A DNA stretch of 64,000 nucleotides from Vibrio hepatarius (GCF_018860525.1 NZ_JAHKPM010000025.1:1-64000), one strand, 5' to 3'. Shown: positions 49,764-60,070, counted from the first letter of the stretch. The notes: a model not told the origin generated them from the letters alone. Numbers and translations are program-made.

Positions 49764-50873
49764 TTATTCACAAACGTACTCAACCACATTCAAACCAAAT
49801 CCACCCAAGGCATGATATTTTTTATTCGTTGAAGAGAGAAGACGCATATCATGGACACCAATATCAGCTAGGATCTGCGAGCCAACCCCAACTCGTCGCG
49901 AGGTTCCCTGCTTTTTAGCTAATGTAGGTGCATGTCCTTTATCCTGAGCTTCAAACATTTTCACACGATGGATAAGAAGCTCTGTTGATTCTTCATTACC
50001 GAGAATAACTAATACACCTCCATCTTCACCAATACGCTTCATCGCATTATCTAGAGTCCAACTACGTTCTGCATTTCTGTCACTACGCAACAAATCTGTG
50101 AAAGTATCTTGTAAATGCACTCGAACTAATGGCGCTTGATTAGAAATATCACCTTTACACAAAGCATAGTGGATTTGGTTATCAATCGTGTCTCTATAGG
50201 TAAGTAATTCAAACTCGCCATATTCAGTGGGTAATAGGCACTGCGCAACACGCTCAATCGTCGTCTCAGTGTTATTGCGATGCTCAATAAGATCGGCAAT
50301 TGTACCAAGCTTTATGCCATGCTTTTCAGCAAATACTTCTAAATCAGGACGACGAGCCATAGTGCCATCTTCATTGAGAATTTCGACTATAACACCCGCA
50401 GGTTCAAGCCCCGCTAACCTTGCAAGATCACACCCAGCTTCAGTATGGCCAGCGCGAGTCAAAACACCGCCTTCCTGCGCAGCAAGAGGGAAAATATGCC
50501 CTGGCTGAACCAAATCAGCCGCTTTCGCATCTATGGCAACCGCAGCTTGTACAGTTCTAGCTCTATCAGCAGCAGAAATACCTGTTGTCACCCCCTGAGC
50601 GGCTTCAATTGAAACAGTAAAGTTTGTGGTGTACTGCGCGTTGTTATCTTGCACCATTGGGGGAAGGCCTAAGCTTTCGCAGCGCTCTTTTGTCATAGTC
50701 AGACAAATAAGGCCTCGCCCGTGGGTCGCCATAAAATTAATTGCTTCGGAGGTCACATGTTCCGCTGCCATGATTAGATCGCCTTCATTTTCACGATCTT
50801 CATCATCCATCAAAATAACCATTTTTCCTAAACGAATGTCTTCAATGATCTCTTGCGGCGTACAAATTGGCAT
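49764..50873 (-). CDS. ribB: 3,4-dihydroxy-2-butanone-4-phosphate synthase with degenerate cyclohydrolase II domain (RibBX type)
   Basis: This 369-residue protein has an intact N-terminal RibB domain (1-205), with [18 protein letters not shown] at 23-40, GRGLICL, and the late [14 protein letters not shown]. The C-terminal part (about 205-369) aligns with GTP cyclohydrolase II, but its three zinc-binding Cys (normally in a C-x10-C-x-C pattern shortly after VRVHSE) are absent: the stretch reads [19 protein letters not shown]. The catalytic Tyr-Arg 'GRGIGL' loop is also missing. Such RibBX proteins have been described in Shewanella and Vibrio with RibB activity only. The step from GTP must therefore come from a ribA elsewhere. 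Confidence 0.92.
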   Translation of the reverse strand: MPICTPQEIIEDIRLGKMVILMDDEDRENEGDLIMAAEHVTSEAINFMATHGRGLICLTMTKERCESLGLPPMVQDNNAQYTTNFTVSIEAAQGVTTGISAADRARTVQAAVAIDAKAADLVQPGHIFPLAAQEGGVLTRAGHTEAGCDLARLAGLEPAGVIVEILNEDGTMARRPDLEVFAEKHGIKLGTIADLIEHRNNTETTIERVAQCLLPTEYGEFELLTYRDTIDNQIHYALCKGDISNQAPLVRVHLQDTFTDLLRSDRNAERSWTLDNAMKRIGEDGGVLVILGNEESTELLIHRVKMFEAQDKGHAPTLAKKQGTSRRVGVGSQILADIGVHDMRLLSSTNKKYHALGGFGLNVVEYVCE

Positions 50874-50935
50874 GACTTGATTCCTGTTATTGGTGCTGTT
50901 AATTATATTTATTTAGAGCAACTCGTAATGCTTAA

Positions 50936-51586
50936 TCACGCAAAACCATTTTGCTGGAGGAATTCCATAGTTAAACGTGATTCTGGTTGTGAAGACTGAT
51001 TGTTCAAAAGACGTTCCATATAACGGGCTAATACGTCAACTTCAAGATTTACTTTACGCCCAACATGGAAATCAGCAATCGTTGTTTCTTCTCCAGTATG
51101 TGGCACAATCGTTAACTTGAAAGCATTTTTACGCAACGCATTCACTGTTAAACTAATACCATCAACGGTTATTGAGCCTTTTTCAGCAAGGTATTTACAC
51201 AATTCTGAAGGCATAGATACCCAAAATTCGATTGCTCGCCCCACTTGATTGCGTTCAACAATTTCTCCCACTCCATCGACATGCCCTGAGACAATATGGC
51301 CACCAAATCGAGTGGTCGGTAACATCGCTTTTTCTAAATTGACCTTACTACCAACTTGATAATCAGTAAACCCTGTTTTATTAAGCGTCTCTAGTGACAA
51401 ATCGGCACTATAACTCGTGGCATTACAACTGATAACGGTCAGACAAACTCCATTCGTAGCAATACTATCGCCAAGTTTGACATCTGACATATCAAGTTTA
51501 CCAACCGCAACAGTAACACTGATGTCTTCACCTTTAGGGGTAATTGCTGTCAATGTCCCAACAGCTTCAATAATTCCTGTAAACAT
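50936..51586 (-). CDS. ribE: Riboflavin synthase alpha subunit
   Basis: This 216-residue protein has two similar lumazine-binding halves: MFTGIIEAVGTLTAI at the start and FGGHIVSGHVDGVGEIVER in the second half, with GVCLTVISC and GISLTVNAL as the paired loops. It turns two lumazine molecules into riboflavin and the pyrimidine. It begins 2 bases after ribD and precedes ribBX. (The symbol ribC is used in some organisms.). Confidence 0.96.
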   Translation of the reverse strand: MFTGIIEAVGTLTAITPKGEDISVTVAVGKLDMSDVKLGDSIATNGVCLTVISCNATSYSADLSLETLNKTGFTDYQVGSKVNLEKAMLPTTRFGGHIVSGHVDGVGEIVERNQVGRAIEFWVSMPSELCKYLAEKGSITVDGISLTVNALRKNAFKLTIVPHTGEETTIADFHVGRKVNLEVDVLARYMERLLNNQSSQPESRLTMEFLQQNGFA

Positions 51587-51588
51587 AA

Positions 51589-52689
51589 TTATTTATTCTT
51601 TGTTTTTACGTGGGCAATAATGCGAATGTCTGGGCCGATCTGCCTAATATTTTGAATATCCAACTCAACAACATCCTCCATCGACTGTAAACCAAGCGCG
51701 CCAAGCAAACCTCGACCATCACTACCCATTATTTTAGGGGACAAATACAGTACCAATTCATCAACCAAGCCTTGTTTGATTAGGCTACTGGCGAGAGTCG
51801 AACCAGCCTCTACCCAAAGATGATTAATACCAAAGTTTGACGCTAAATCAGCAAAGGTTGTTTTTAAATCAATTAGGCCTGAGTTAGTCAATTGAGGCTG
51901 AATATCTCCTTGGTCAGAAACCACTATTCTCATACCTTCTGTCGAGAACAATTTAAGCTCAGGTGTGAGATTATTTTGCCGGTCCAAAATGACACGTTTA
52001 GGTTGACGTACCTCACACTCAGAAAGCTCATTTCTCACTGATTCTGGTAATTCTACCCAGCGAACATTTAACGATGCATTATCGTCAATCACAGTTTTGC
52101 TAGTTGATAGAATTGCATCAGACTGAGCTCGATACCTTTGTACATCACTGCGAGCCTGAGTTGAAGTAATCCACTGACTTTGACCGTTAGACAAGGCTGT
52201 TTGTCCATCAAGACTCGCCGCCATTTTCAGTTGTACAAATGGAAGTCCGGTTTTCATCCTTTTAATAAAAGCTGGATTCAATGCTTGTGCATCACTTTTC
52301 AAAAGACCAACTTGTACTTCTATACCGGCTTCACGAAGCATCTTAATGCCGGCTACTTTGGGGTTAGGGTCTTCCATTGCACAGATAACTTTTGCTACTT
52401 TTGCTTGGATCAAAGCAGCGGCGCACGGAGGGGTCCTACCGTAGTGAGAACAAGGCTCAAGAGTGACATACACAGTTGCGCCAGCGGCTTTATTTCCAGC
52501 CATTACCAATGCATTTACCTCAGCATGTGGCTCACCCGCACGATAGTGAAACCCCTCACCAATAATATGATCATTAAGCGTAATGACACACCCAACATTC
52601 GGATTTGGTGGTGTCGTATAAATGCCGCCTTTTGCCAAAGCAATTGCACGCGACATCATTTGAAAATCTAGAGAAGAGAATTCAGACAT
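51589..52689 (-). CDS. ribD: Bifunctional pyrimidine deaminase/reductase RibD
   Basis: This 366-residue protein has an N-terminal cytidine-deaminase-like zinc domain: His55-Ala-Glu57 in GEPHAEVNALV, and Cys80 and Cys89 in LEPCSHYGRTPPCAA. The C-terminal NADPH reductase domain (about 150-366) holds VQLKMAASLDGQTA, WVEAGSTLASSLI and YLSPKIMG. It carries out steps two and three of riboflavin synthesis. nrdR precedes it by 14 bases. Confidence 0.97.
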   Translation of the reverse strand: MSEFSSLDFQMMSRAIALAKGGIYTTPPNPNVGCVITLNDHIIGEGFHYRAGEPHAEVNALVMAGNKAAGATVYVTLEPCSHYGRTPPCAAALIQAKVAKVICAMEDPNPKVAGIKMLREAGIEVQVGLLKSDAQALNPAFIKRMKTGLPFVQLKMAASLDGQTALSNGQSQWITSTQARSDVQRYRAQSDAILSTSKTVIDDNASLNVRWVELPESVRNELSECEVRQPKRVILDRQNNLTPELKLFSTEGMRIVVSDQGDIQPQLTNSGLIDLKTTFADLASNFGINHLWVEAGSTLASSLIKQGLVDELVLYLSPKIMGSDGRGLLGALGLQSMEDVVELDIQNIRQIGPDIRIIAHVKTKNK

Positions 52690-52703
52690 GGTAATGCTAA
52701 CCG

Positions 52704-53153
52704 TTAATCTTCTAAACGAGCTATCTCTTCACCAAACTCTCGAATATCTTCGAAACTTCGGTAAACGGAAGCAAAACGAATATAGGCAACCTTATCGAGT
52801 TCTTTAAGTTGATCCATCACCAAATTACCAATCATTTCGCTTGGCACTTCTCGCTCACCAGTTGCTCGGAGCTGTGACTTGATCATACTAATAGAGAGTT
52901 CGACTGAATCTGCACTCACAGGACGCTTTTCTAGCGCACGCTGAAGCCCACCGACCATTTTATCTTCATCGAATGGTTCACGGTTTCCATTTGATTTAAT
53001 CACCCGAGGCATAACCAATTCCGCAGTTTCGAAAGTGGTAAAGCGCTCATTACAGGCCAAACACTGCCTGCGACGACGAACTTGGTGACCATCCGCCACC
53101 AAACGAGAATCGATCACTTTGGTATCATTCTCTGCGCAAAAAGGACAATGCAT
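52704..53153 (-). CDS. nrdR: Transcriptional repressor NrdR
   Basis: This is 149 residues from the ATG at 53153, which has a near-perfect GGAGGTGAT site; the upstream extension is not real. The zinc ribbon uses Cys3, Cys6, Cys31 and Cys34 (CPFC and CLAC), and an ATP-cone follows at about 49-139. It senses ATP/dATP and represses ribonucleotide reductase genes. It heads the nrdR-ribD-ribE-ribBX run. Confidence 0.98.
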   Translation of the reverse strand: MHCPFCAENDTKVIDSRLVADGHQVRRRRQCLACNERFTTFETAELVMPRVIKSNGNREPFDEDKMVGGLQRALEKRPVSADSVELSISMIKSQLRATGEREVPSEMIGNLVMDQLKELDKVAYIRFASVYRSFEDIREFGEEIARLED

Positions 53154-53265
53154 ATCACCTCCATAATATACTGAAATAGCCTTTGGTTGACGACCGAAAT
53201 ACATCAACAAAGCTACTTTAATATATCGTTACTAGTGTAACGGATTTGCTAAAGCGAAGAAAAGT

Positions 53266-53289
53266 AAAAGGGGCTATATCGCCCCTTTT
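53266..53289 (-). terminator. Terminator after proA
   Basis: The 9-base stem AAAAGGGGC/GCCCCTTTT with a 6-base loop is flanked by A/T runs, so it can work on the minus strand for proBA. Confidence 0.75.
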
Positions 53290-53378
53290 TTCATCTCAAA
53301 GATGACTAAATCATTAGAATAAGCTAATGCTTCTTGCTAACCCTTGGCAAACTTGTTCAATATTCACACAAAAAAGAT

Positions 53379-54629
53379 TTAGCTACGAACTAAGTAATCT
53401 GCCTTTCCTACCCATTTATAACTAGTGAGTTCTTCAAGACCCATTGGACCACGTGCATGTAGTTTTTGTGTTGACACCGCAACCTCCGCCCCCAAACCAA
53501 ATTGAGCGCCATCTGTAAAACGAGTCGATGCGTTGACATAGACTGCAGCTGAATCTACTGAGTTAATAAATCGCTCAGCATTTTCTAGGCTATTAGTCAT
53601 AATAGCATCTGAATGACTAGCATTATGAACCCGCATATGCTCAATCGCTTCAGTAAGATCGTCAACGACTTTCACGCCTAAGGTATAATTCAACCATTCA
53701 GTATCAAAATCGCCTTCAGTACTGTTGCGGATATTTTCAGCACCGTCGAGCAATACCTTTGCTTGAGGCTCAGCAACAAAAGTTACTTTACTCTGTATTC
53801 GTTGCTTTAAATTGGAAAAAAACTCAGCAGCAACACTACGGTGAACTAACAATGTATCTAAGGCATTGCATGCAGATGGGCGCTGAATCTTGGCATTTTC
53901 GACCACATTTAATGATTTTTCCAAATCAGCACTTTCATCAACAAAAATATGACTGATGCCAAAGCCACCAATAATGACAGGAATAGAGCTATTTTCTTTG
54001 CACATTTTATGTAGACCAGCACCACCTCGTGGAATAATCATGTCAACATAATCATCAAGTTTCAAAAGCTGAGACACTAACTCTCTATCTGGTTTTTCAA
54101 TATATTGAACCGAAGCCGCTGGTAGCTTAGCCCTTTCAAGAGCTGATTGAATGACTTTAACCAGCTGCATATTGGAAAAAAACGTTTCTTTCCCACCACG
54201 GAGAATACTCGCATTACCTGTTTTCAGGCATAAGGAAGCAATATCAATAGTAACATTCGGACGTGCTTCATAAATAACACCAACAACCCCCAGCGGTACA
54301 CGCCGGCGAGCCAAAGACATACCGTTTTCCAATACTTTACTGTCAATTTCGCTTCCAACAGGGTCATCGAGTTTGATAACATTTCTGACATCATTTGCCA
54401 TTGCAATTAACCGAGCTTCAGTGAGTAACAGACGATCTAGCAATGCATCTGTCATCCCCGACTCTCTACCAAGCTCAATATCTTTTGCATTTGCTGCTAG
54501 AATATCTTCACAATTGTCTTCTAGTTCATCAGCAATAAAAGCCAAAGCTTGATTCTTTTGTGTTGTTGATGCGTTGACTAGTTGAAATGCAGCTTGCTTT
54601 GCAGCTTCACCTATAGAAATCAGTTCCAC
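53379..54629 (-). CDS. proA: Gamma-glutamyl phosphate reductase
   Basis: This is 416 residues from a GTG at 54629 ([13 protein letters not shown]), preceded by GAGGTAA; E. coli ProA has 417 and starts similarly. An ATG further upstream lies within proB and is unlikely. It reduces gamma-glutamyl phosphate to the semialdehyde of proline synthesis. [29 protein letters not shown] and the active-site Cys near 253 in [14 protein letters not shown] are visible. It begins 13 bases after the proB stop. Confidence 0.97.
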   Translation of the reverse strand: MELISIGEAAKQAAFQLVNASTTQKNQALAFIADELEDNCEDILAANAKDIELGRESGMTDALLDRLLLTEARLIAMANDVRNVIKLDDPVGSEIDSKVLENGMSLARRRVPLGVVGVIYEARPNVTIDIASLCLKTGNASILRGGKETFFSNMQLVKVIQSALERAKLPAASVQYIEKPDRELVSQLLKLDDYVDMIIPRGGAGLHKMCKENSSIPVIIGGFGISHIFVDESADLEKSLNVVENAKIQRPSACNALDTLLVHRSVAAEFFSNLKQRIQSKVTFVAEPQAKVLLDGAENIRNSTEGDFDTEWLNYTLGVKVVDDLTEAIEHMRVHNASHSDAIMTNSLENAERFINSVDSAAVYVNASTRFTDGAQFGLGAEVAVSTQKLHARGPMGLEELTSYKWVGKADYLVRS

Positions 54630-54642
54630 TCTTATTACCTCA

Positions 54643-55776
54643 TTATTCTTGAATAACGACCATATCATCTCGGTGCAATACTTCACTACCATAGTCGTAG
54701 CCCAAAATGCCTAAAATATCTTTACTGTGTTTGCCGATGATCCTAGTCATATCCTGACTAGAATAACTCGAAATACCGCGAGCGATTAACACTCCCTTCT
54801 GGTCGGTAATTCTAACCACCTCTCCGCGAGAAAATTCACCGATCACTCCAATCACACCTTTGGCCAATAGGCTGCTACCTCGAGACAAAACGGCTTTCAT
54901 TGCTCCGTCGTCAATTACAATATCACCTGACGCAGCTGGCCCGGCTAAAATCCAGCGTTTACGACTTTCCAAAGCCTCTTCAATAGGTAGAAAACGGGTG
55001 CCTTGCGGCTCAACACTAAGAGAGTCAAACACCACATTAGGTGCACTACCGGCAGCAATAATCACCTCAATCCCAGCACGGCGAGCAATATCGGCGGCTT
55101 GCAGCTTGGTTGCCATTCCGCCAGTACCCAAGGTAGTCCCGCTATCACCCGCTATCTTTCGTAGCGTATCATCAATTGTTTTTACTTCTTTAATCAACTC
55201 AGCATTAGGATCTTTACGTGGGTCTGCTGTAAACAACCCCTTTTGATCTGTGAGTAATAAAAGCTTGTCAGCACTACATAAAATGCCAACAAGAGCGGAA
55301 AGATTATCATTATCTCCGACTTTGATTTCACTTGTCGCAACGGCATCATTTTCGTTTACGATAGGAACAATATCATTACTAACCAAAGCGTTAATAGTAT
55401 CTCGAGCATTTAGAAAGCGTTCACGGTCTTCCAAATCAGCACGAGTTAACAGCATTTGACCAATTTTGATGCCATAAATACCAAACAATGCTTCCCAAGT
55501 TTGGATAAGTTGACTTTGACCGACTGCGGCAAGAAGCTGCTTGTTCGCCATGGAATTAGCTAGTGTGGGATAATCTAAGTGTTCTCGCCCAGCTGCTATA
55601 GCCCCTGAAGAAACTATTACGACAGAGTGACCTTGCTTTTTTAATTCTGAACATTGCCTTGCTAACTCTACCATGTGAGATCTATCTAGCGCCGATGTAC
55701 CACCAGTTAATACACTGGTACCTAATTTAATAACAACGGTTTGACGACTCGCAACATGTGCGCATTTTTGATTCAT
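54643..55776 (-). CDS. proB: Glutamate 5-kinase
   Basis: This 377-residue protein has an N-terminal amino-acid-kinase domain ([50 protein letters not shown]) and a C-terminal PUA domain from about 275. It makes gamma-glutamyl phosphate and is feedback-inhibited by proline. It forms the proBA operon with the next gene. Confidence 0.97.
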   Translation of the reverse strand: MNQKCAHVASRQTVVIKLGTSVLTGGTSALDRSHMVELARQCSELKKQGHSVVIVSSGAIAAGREHLDYPTLANSMANKQLLAAVGQSQLIQTWEALFGIYGIKIGQMLLTRADLEDRERFLNARDTINALVSNDIVPIVNENDAVATSEIKVGDNDNLSALVGILCSADKLLLLTDQKGLFTADPRKDPNAELIKEVKTIDDTLRKIAGDSGTTLGTGGMATKLQAADIARRAGIEVIIAAGSAPNVVFDSLSVEPQGTRFLPIEEALESRKRWILAGPAASGDIVIDDGAMKAVLSRGSSLLAKGVIGVIGEFSRGEVVRITDQKGVLIARGISSYSSQDMTRIIGKHSKDILGILGYDYGSEVLHRDDMVVIQE

Positions 55777-55912
55777 TGTCTATCTGCTATGAAAATTAAA
55801 ATAGTCTATTCACTAGGGTCTGTTGTCCCTAGCTAAGCAATCAAGTTGATTGATCACTGCTAGTTGTTCTGAACATAGTGTTGTAACAATCAAAGCAGAA
55901 ATTAACAAGCAG

Positions 55913-55938
55913 AAAAGGCGCTACTTAGCGCCTTTTTT
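55913..55938 (-). terminator. Terminator after crl
   Basis: The 9-base stem AAAAGGCGC/GCGCCTTTT with a 6-base loop has A- and T-runs on both sides. It lies 28 bases beyond the crl stop. Confidence 0.8.
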
Positions 55939-55965
55939 AATCTAAAAACTTATTAAAAGATTTAT

Positions 55966-56355
55966 TTAAACAAATTCAGTAGATTCTTTATGAAAGTCAA
56001 GAGTCATACCAAATTGAGTAGCAAGAGTATCGATAAGCTTTTTATGAAAACCTTCTTGAGTACGGTAGACTTCCGCAATTGCTTTTTTAGGTAGCTTCTC
56101 GTCCATCCAGTCTCCTTGGGCATCATATAAACCAATGCAATATTTTGCCTCGAATGCTTCCCCCTCTTGCTCTAGTTCTAACCACCACCCCCAAAACTCT
56201 CGTTCTTCTGGTGATTTCTTGTCATTAACGCACACAGAAAGACAATCGAACAAATATTTACCTTGTTCACATTGTGCCTCTCTTAGATAAGGGCCAATTG
56301 CTTTTAGCGTAGATAGTAAACGGTAATGGGTTGGATTTTTTGGCTGTTCAGACAT
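55966..56355 (-). CDS. crl: Sigma factor-binding protein Crl
   Basis: This 129-residue protein helps RpoS (sigma S) bind RNA polymerase. [50 protein letters not shown] (shortened: [19 protein letters not shown]) and [22 protein letters not shown] are the conserved blocks. It lies between proB and frsA, the arrangement known in Vibrio and Enterobacteria. Confidence 0.95.
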   Translation of the reverse strand: MSEQPKNPTHYRLLSTLKAIGPYLREAQCEQGKYLFDCLSVCVNDKKSPEEREFWGWWLELEQEGEAFEAKYCIGLYDAQGDWMDEKLPKKAIAEVYRTQEGFHKKLIDTLATQFGMTLDFHKESTEFV

Positions 56356-56462
56356 AATGAATCTCCATATTCAATATCTGTTGTAATTATGATGAGCAAA
56401 AATCAGGACCACTTTGTTTGGGCATTGCCCATATATAAGTGTTGACTAATTTATGTGTTTTG

Positions 56463-57710
56463 TCATCTAATTAACTCATCCTCCAACCATTTGATCGCCA
56501 AATCGAGGGATTGCTCATACCCCTGTGTAATTGTTTTTGCGCTGATTTTCTTTGCTTTTCCATAGTCGCTAAATAATGCAACTAACTGATTATCACTATG
56601 GGGAGAGACAGGATCATTTTCTAAACTCATCGCTAAAATAGGAACTTTGGTTTTGCGACTCGACAGTATGCCCTGAACTTTAAGCGACCAAGCCATGAGT
56701 TGTCCTGCTAAACTATTAATATCCACTGCATTTTTACCGAGACGAGAAGCCAGAACATCAAGGTACATCTTAGGCATTTTTTTCAATTTCTCTGGCGAGG
56801 AAAGAACATCATGAATTGGAGCTCCCAAACTGACACAAGCTTTCAGTTTGTCTTGCTCAACAAATGAAAGCCTCACCATCGCATTGCCTCCAAAACGAAA
56901 ACCTAACAAACCCACTCTATGATGATCCACCCATGGAATATGAAACAGTTCATTAAGAACAACTTGATGTAAGCGAGAGGTATCTTCAGTCAATGACCAA
57001 TGATTGTTATGTCCTATTGAAGGCATATCAACAGTCAACATCGCAATATTTTTTGCCGCTAGGTGATTTCGAAAAAGCTTCCATAGATCCGTTTGTAGGC
57101 TATCCAATCCAGCACTGACCATGACAACAGGCTGCGGTTTGTCTGTACTAGTTAAATGTAAATGAGCAATAATACGTTTATTTTGAAATGGAATTTCTAA
57201 TTTTTTAACTATATATTGTGTTTTTTTGGCGGCTTCTGAGTAAGCATTGCTAGCAAGAACCTGAGCTTGAGATGCTAAGTTGTCATTCTTAAGATGAGGA
57301 TAACCTGCAATACTAAAACACAAAGACGCATTAAATAACTCATCAGCAGCGTCTTCACCCTCAAGTTCATTAGAACGTTTGGTATGCAACATACCCAATT
57401 TAGTCCACTCGTAAGTCCAGTTCCCGCTATGATATCCCATCACAGTATCGAGCCATTCATCATGGCTCCTCGAATGCTTGGAAAAAGCTATTTTAGCTAA
57501 AACAGCTTCAGCTTCTATTGGATCGACACCTTGCCATGTCCACTGCATTCGCTGCATATTTCGATACCATTTAGAACCGTCTAACTCACGCTTATCATCC
57601 AGTATTTTCTGACTACTTGGCATATAGTGAGTAAGTGAAGACGTTTCTTTGGCTTGCTTGTGATTGGTGAACAGTGTTTCTGATAGGTTTTTGCTCACTT
57701 CTTCAGACAT
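56463..57710 (-). CDS. frsA: Esterase-like protein FrsA
   Basis: This 415-residue protein has an alpha-helical N-terminal part (KWYRNMQRMQWTWQG) and a C-terminal alpha/beta-hydrolase fold. At the nucleophile elbow, near residue 268, it reads GFRFGGN instead of G-x-S-x-G, as in other FrsA proteins, so classical serine-esterase chemistry is doubtful. FrsA binds unphosphorylated EIIA(Glc) and is linked to the fermentation/respiration switch. Its position between gpt and crl is conserved. Confidence 0.93.
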   Translation of the reverse strand: MSEEVSKNLSETLFTNHKQAKETSSLTHYMPSSQKILDDKRELDGSKWYRNMQRMQWTWQGVDPIEAEAVLAKIAFSKHSRSHDEWLDTVMGYHSGNWTYEWTKLGMLHTKRSNELEGEDAADELFNASLCFSIAGYPHLKNDNLASQAQVLASNAYSEAAKKTQYIVKKLEIPFQNKRIIAHLHLTSTDKPQPVVMVSAGLDSLQTDLWKLFRNHLAAKNIAMLTVDMPSIGHNNHWSLTEDTSRLHQVVLNELFHIPWVDHHRVGLLGFRFGGNAMVRLSFVEQDKLKACVSLGAPIHDVLSSPEKLKKMPKMYLDVLASRLGKNAVDINSLAGQLMAWSLKVQGILSSRKTKVPILAMSLENDPVSPHSDNQLVALFSDYGKAKKISAKTITQGYEQSLDLAIKWLEDELIR

Positions 57711-57843
57711 AACATGGCCTAATCATAAAATTTCCTGCATTGTATACTTGAGTAGCGTTAAAAATCAGCTTTGAATTGTCGTTTAATATACAAGCTAACA
57801 CTAGGCTACGTATGTATGAGCACTATGGCTAAATACGGCTGAA

Positions 57844-57871
57844 AACAAAAGTGATCCTCTAAGGACCACTT
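57844..57871 (-). terminator. Second hairpin after gpt
   Basis: On the minus strand the stem AAGTGGTCCT/AGGATCACTT (one G-U pair) has a 3-base loop and is followed by TTGTTTTC. It backs up the hairpin at 57892-57920. Confidence 0.6.
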
Positions 57872-57891
57872 CACTTTCAACCATTGATTTA

Positions 57892-57920
57892 AACAACTGT
57901 TCTCATCGAGAACCGTTGTT
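57892..57920 (-). terminator. First hairpin after gpt
   Basis: A 13-base stem with one mismatch, AACAACGGTTCTC/GAGAACAGTTGTT on the minus strand, has a 3-base loop and is followed by TT. It lies 20 bases beyond the gpt stop. Confidence 0.7.
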
Positions 57921-57939
57921 TTAGTTTGGCTACAGCAGA

Positions 57940-58404
57940 TTACTTCTGCTTGCGATTAATTGGTTCTACATACTGGATTGCCATATCCCAAGGTTGCTCA
58001 ATCCAAGTTTCTTGTTCAATATCTACAACATAATCATCAAGAAGAAGGGCACCAGATGGTTTAGCACAAACGGCAATAAGCTTAGCTCTTGGGTAAAGTT
58101 CCCGTAGCTTTCGTGCAGTATCTCCACTATCAACTAAATCTTCAATTATTAGGTAACCCTCACCATCTCCCTCCGGTGCTTTGAGTACACTCATGTCACG
58201 CTGATGATCATGATCGTAGCTAGAAATACAAATGGTGTCGACATAACGAATACCAAGCTCGCGAGCTAAAATAGCGCCAGGTACAAGACCACCTCGACTC
58301 ACTGCCCATATTCCTTTCCACTGGTCAGCTGGCATTTGCTTTTCAGCGAGCTCTCGACAGTAGGCATGCATTTGATCCCACGTAATAATGAACTTCTTAG
58401 TCAT
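57940..58404 (-). CDS. gpt: Xanthine-guanine phosphoribosyltransferase
   Basis: This 154-residue purine salvage enzyme converts guanine and xanthine (and hypoxanthine, more weakly) to nucleotides using PRPP. The PRPP motif is [13 protein letters not shown] at 86-98, [16 protein letters not shown] is at 36-51, and WIEQPWD near the C-terminus is typical. It lies 66 bases after the purine permease gene on the same strand, so uptake and salvage may be co-transcribed. Confidence 0.96.
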   Translation of the reverse strand: MTKKFIITWDQMHAYCRELAEKQMPADQWKGIWAVSRGGLVPGAILARELGIRYVDTICISSYDHDHQRDMSVLKAPEGDGEGYLIIEDLVDSGDTARKLRELYPRAKLIAVCAKPSGALLLDDYVVDIEQETWIEQPWDMAIQYVEPINRKQK

Positions 58405-58470
58405 TGTAATAACCCAATTATTTGACCGTTTATCCTACTGTTAATAGTGAGATAATCCGTATTAAAACCG

Positions 58471-59760
58471 CTAAGCAAATATATATTTTAGGATAAAGAT
58501 TATCGACATAACCCAGACACTAAGAGAAACATCTCGACCTTTACCACTACATAACTTTATTGCAGCATAAGCAATAAAACCCAAAGAAATGCCTTCAGCA
58601 ATCGAGAAAGTCAAAGGCATAAGAAGACAGGTAACAACAACGGGGGCAGCTTCTGTCAAATCACGCCAGTCAATACTCGCTAAACCTGATAACATCAAAA
58701 TAGCTACATAAAACAATGCACCAGCCGTCGCATAAGCTGGAATCATCCCCGCCAACGGTGAAAAGAATAAAGCAAGTAGAAATAAAATACCAACGACAAC
58801 AGCCGTTAAACCCGTTCGCCCACCAGCAGCAACACCAGATACACTCTCAATATACGATGTGGTATTTGATGTACCGAGTAATGCGCCTACAGATGTAGCC
58901 GTTGAATCAGCTAATAAAGCTTTGCTCAAGCGGGGAATTTTGCCATCTTTATCCATTAAACCTGCTTTCTGTGTAACACCAACCAAGGTTCCCGCGGTAT
59001 CAAACAAATCAACAAATAAGAAAGCAAAAACGACCGAAATCATCCCAACTTCAAACACAGCAGAAAAATCGAGTTGTAAGAAAGTTGGCGCAATACTCGG
59101 TGGAGCCGACATAATGCCTGCCCATTGTATATCACCAAAAGCTAAGCCTAAGCCAGTAACAACCAAAATAGCAATCATGACGGCACCTTTTACACCTCGA
59201 TTAACTAAAGCAATTGTCAAGAAAAAACCCACAGAGGCTAAGACTGCTGGTAGAGATGTTATGGCTCCTAAGGATACTAAAGTCGCTGGGTTATCAACCA
59301 CAATGCCTGCATTCTTTAATGCGATAAAAGCCAGAAACAGCCCAATACCTGCAGAGATACCAGTGCGAAGTGACAGAGGTATAGAATGTATGATCCACTC
59401 ACGAATTTTAAACACACTCAATAGAATGAAGAGCAGACCAGAAACAAACACCGCGGCTAAAGCAACTTGCCATGTATAGCCCATGCCAAGAACAACAGCA
59501 TAAGTAAAGAAGGCATTCAGTCCCATACCTGGCGCTTGTGCTATAGGATAATTTGCAACAAAACCCATAATAAAACAACCGATGGCAGCCGCAAGACACG
59601 TCGCTACAAATACGGCACCGTGATCCATGCCTGCATCGGCTAAAATTGCAGGGTTAACAAAAATGATGTATGCCATGGTCAAGAAAGTCGTTAGACCAGC
59701 AATAATCTCAGTTTTTACGTTCGTACCGTATTCACTGAGCTTAAAAATTTTTTCGAACAT
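58471..59760 (-). CDS. NCS2-family purine permease (AzgA-like)
   Basis: This 429-residue inner-membrane protein has 12-14 predicted membrane segments. MFEKIFKLSEYGTNVKTEIIAGLTTFLTMAYIIFVNP (shortened: YGTNVKTEIIAGLTTFLTM), NPIAQAPGMGLNAFFTY-type PGMGLNAFF and VGALLGTSNTTSYIESVSGVAAGGRTG mark the AzgA/hypoxanthine-guanine-adenine subgroup. It is likely a proton symporter for purine bases. A PurR-like box overlaps its promoter region, and gpt follows. Which bases it carries cannot be read from the sequence. Confidence 0.92.
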   Translation of the reverse strand: MFEKIFKLSEYGTNVKTEIIAGLTTFLTMAYIIFVNPAILADAGMDHGAVFVATCLAAAIGCFIMGFVANYPIAQAPGMGLNAFFTYAVVLGMGYTWQVALAAVFVSGLLFILLSVFKIREWIIHSIPLSLRTGISAGIGLFLAFIALKNAGIVVDNPATLVSLGAITSLPAVLASVGFFLTIALVNRGVKGAVMIAILVVTGLGLAFGDIQWAGIMSAPPSIAPTFLQLDFSAVFEVGMISVVFAFLFVDLFDTAGTLVGVTQKAGLMDKDGKIPRLSKALLADSTATSVGALLGTSNTTSYIESVSGVAAGGRTGLTAVVVGILFLLALFFSPLAGMIPAYATAGALFYVAILMLSGLASIDWRDLTEAAPVVVTCLLMPLTFSIAEGISLGFIAYAAIKLCSGKGRDVSLSVWVMSIIFILKYIFA

Positions 59761-59781
59761 AATCGAGTTCCAAAGGTGAGA

Positions 59782-59797
59782 AAGTAAACGGTTGCGT
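59782..59797 (-). promoter_or_regulatory. PurR-type operator of the purine permease gene
   Basis: ACGCAACCGTTTACTT (read on the minus strand) agrees with the PurR consensus ACGCAAACGTTTGCGT at 12 of 16 positions, including the central CGTTT. It ends 22 bases before the start codon and just downstream of a TATAAT -10 at 59812-59817. PurR with hypoxanthine or guanine would repress the gene. Confidence 0.7.
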
Positions 59798-59811
59798 AAT
59801 CGATTGGCGGA

Positions 59812-59817
59812 ATTATA
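59812..59817 (-). promoter_or_regulatory. -10 box of the purine permease promoter
   Basis: TATAAT on the minus strand is preceded at 17 bases by TGGAAT, a weak -35. It lies 51 bases upstream of the ATG and adjoins the PurR-like operator. Confidence 0.5.
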
Positions 59818-60032
59818 GAGTCTAATAATTTCAAATTCCAGATAGATTTGAGCTACAGTCGAGTATTCTATTGTTAGGGTATCAATTCGAATAACGTAAC
59901 ATCTTACTGATCAAGACAAAAATACCTTTGAGTTCAAAAGTTAATAAAAAACGCCACTCAAGTTGAATATCGATAGAGTCATATTAGTTCTTAATCAACT
60001 GCGATAAAATTCTAACTTAAAGAGTAAATGAG

Positions 60033-60070
60033 CTTAGTTTTTAAACATCAATGGCTGTTTAAAAACTAAG
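60033..60070. repeat. Perfect 15-base inverted repeat
   Basis: CTTAGTTTTTAAACA (60033-60047) and its exact complement (60056-60070) have an 8-base spacer. Neither side has a T-run after it, so it is not a standard terminator. It may be a protein-binding site or the remnant of an element. Confidence 0.7.

Noticed and set aside
50126..50270. Functional GTP cyclohydrolase II in the ribB product
   Set aside because: The zinc-binding Cys and the GRG catalytic loop are absent, so I call it RibBX.
50874..50935. FMN riboswitch before ribBX
   Set aside because: The gap is too short and shows none of the conserved RFN blocks.
56463..57710. frsA as a broken hydrolase because the nucleophile Ser is missing
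   Set aside because: GFRFG in place of G-x-S-x-G is normal for FrsA proteins.
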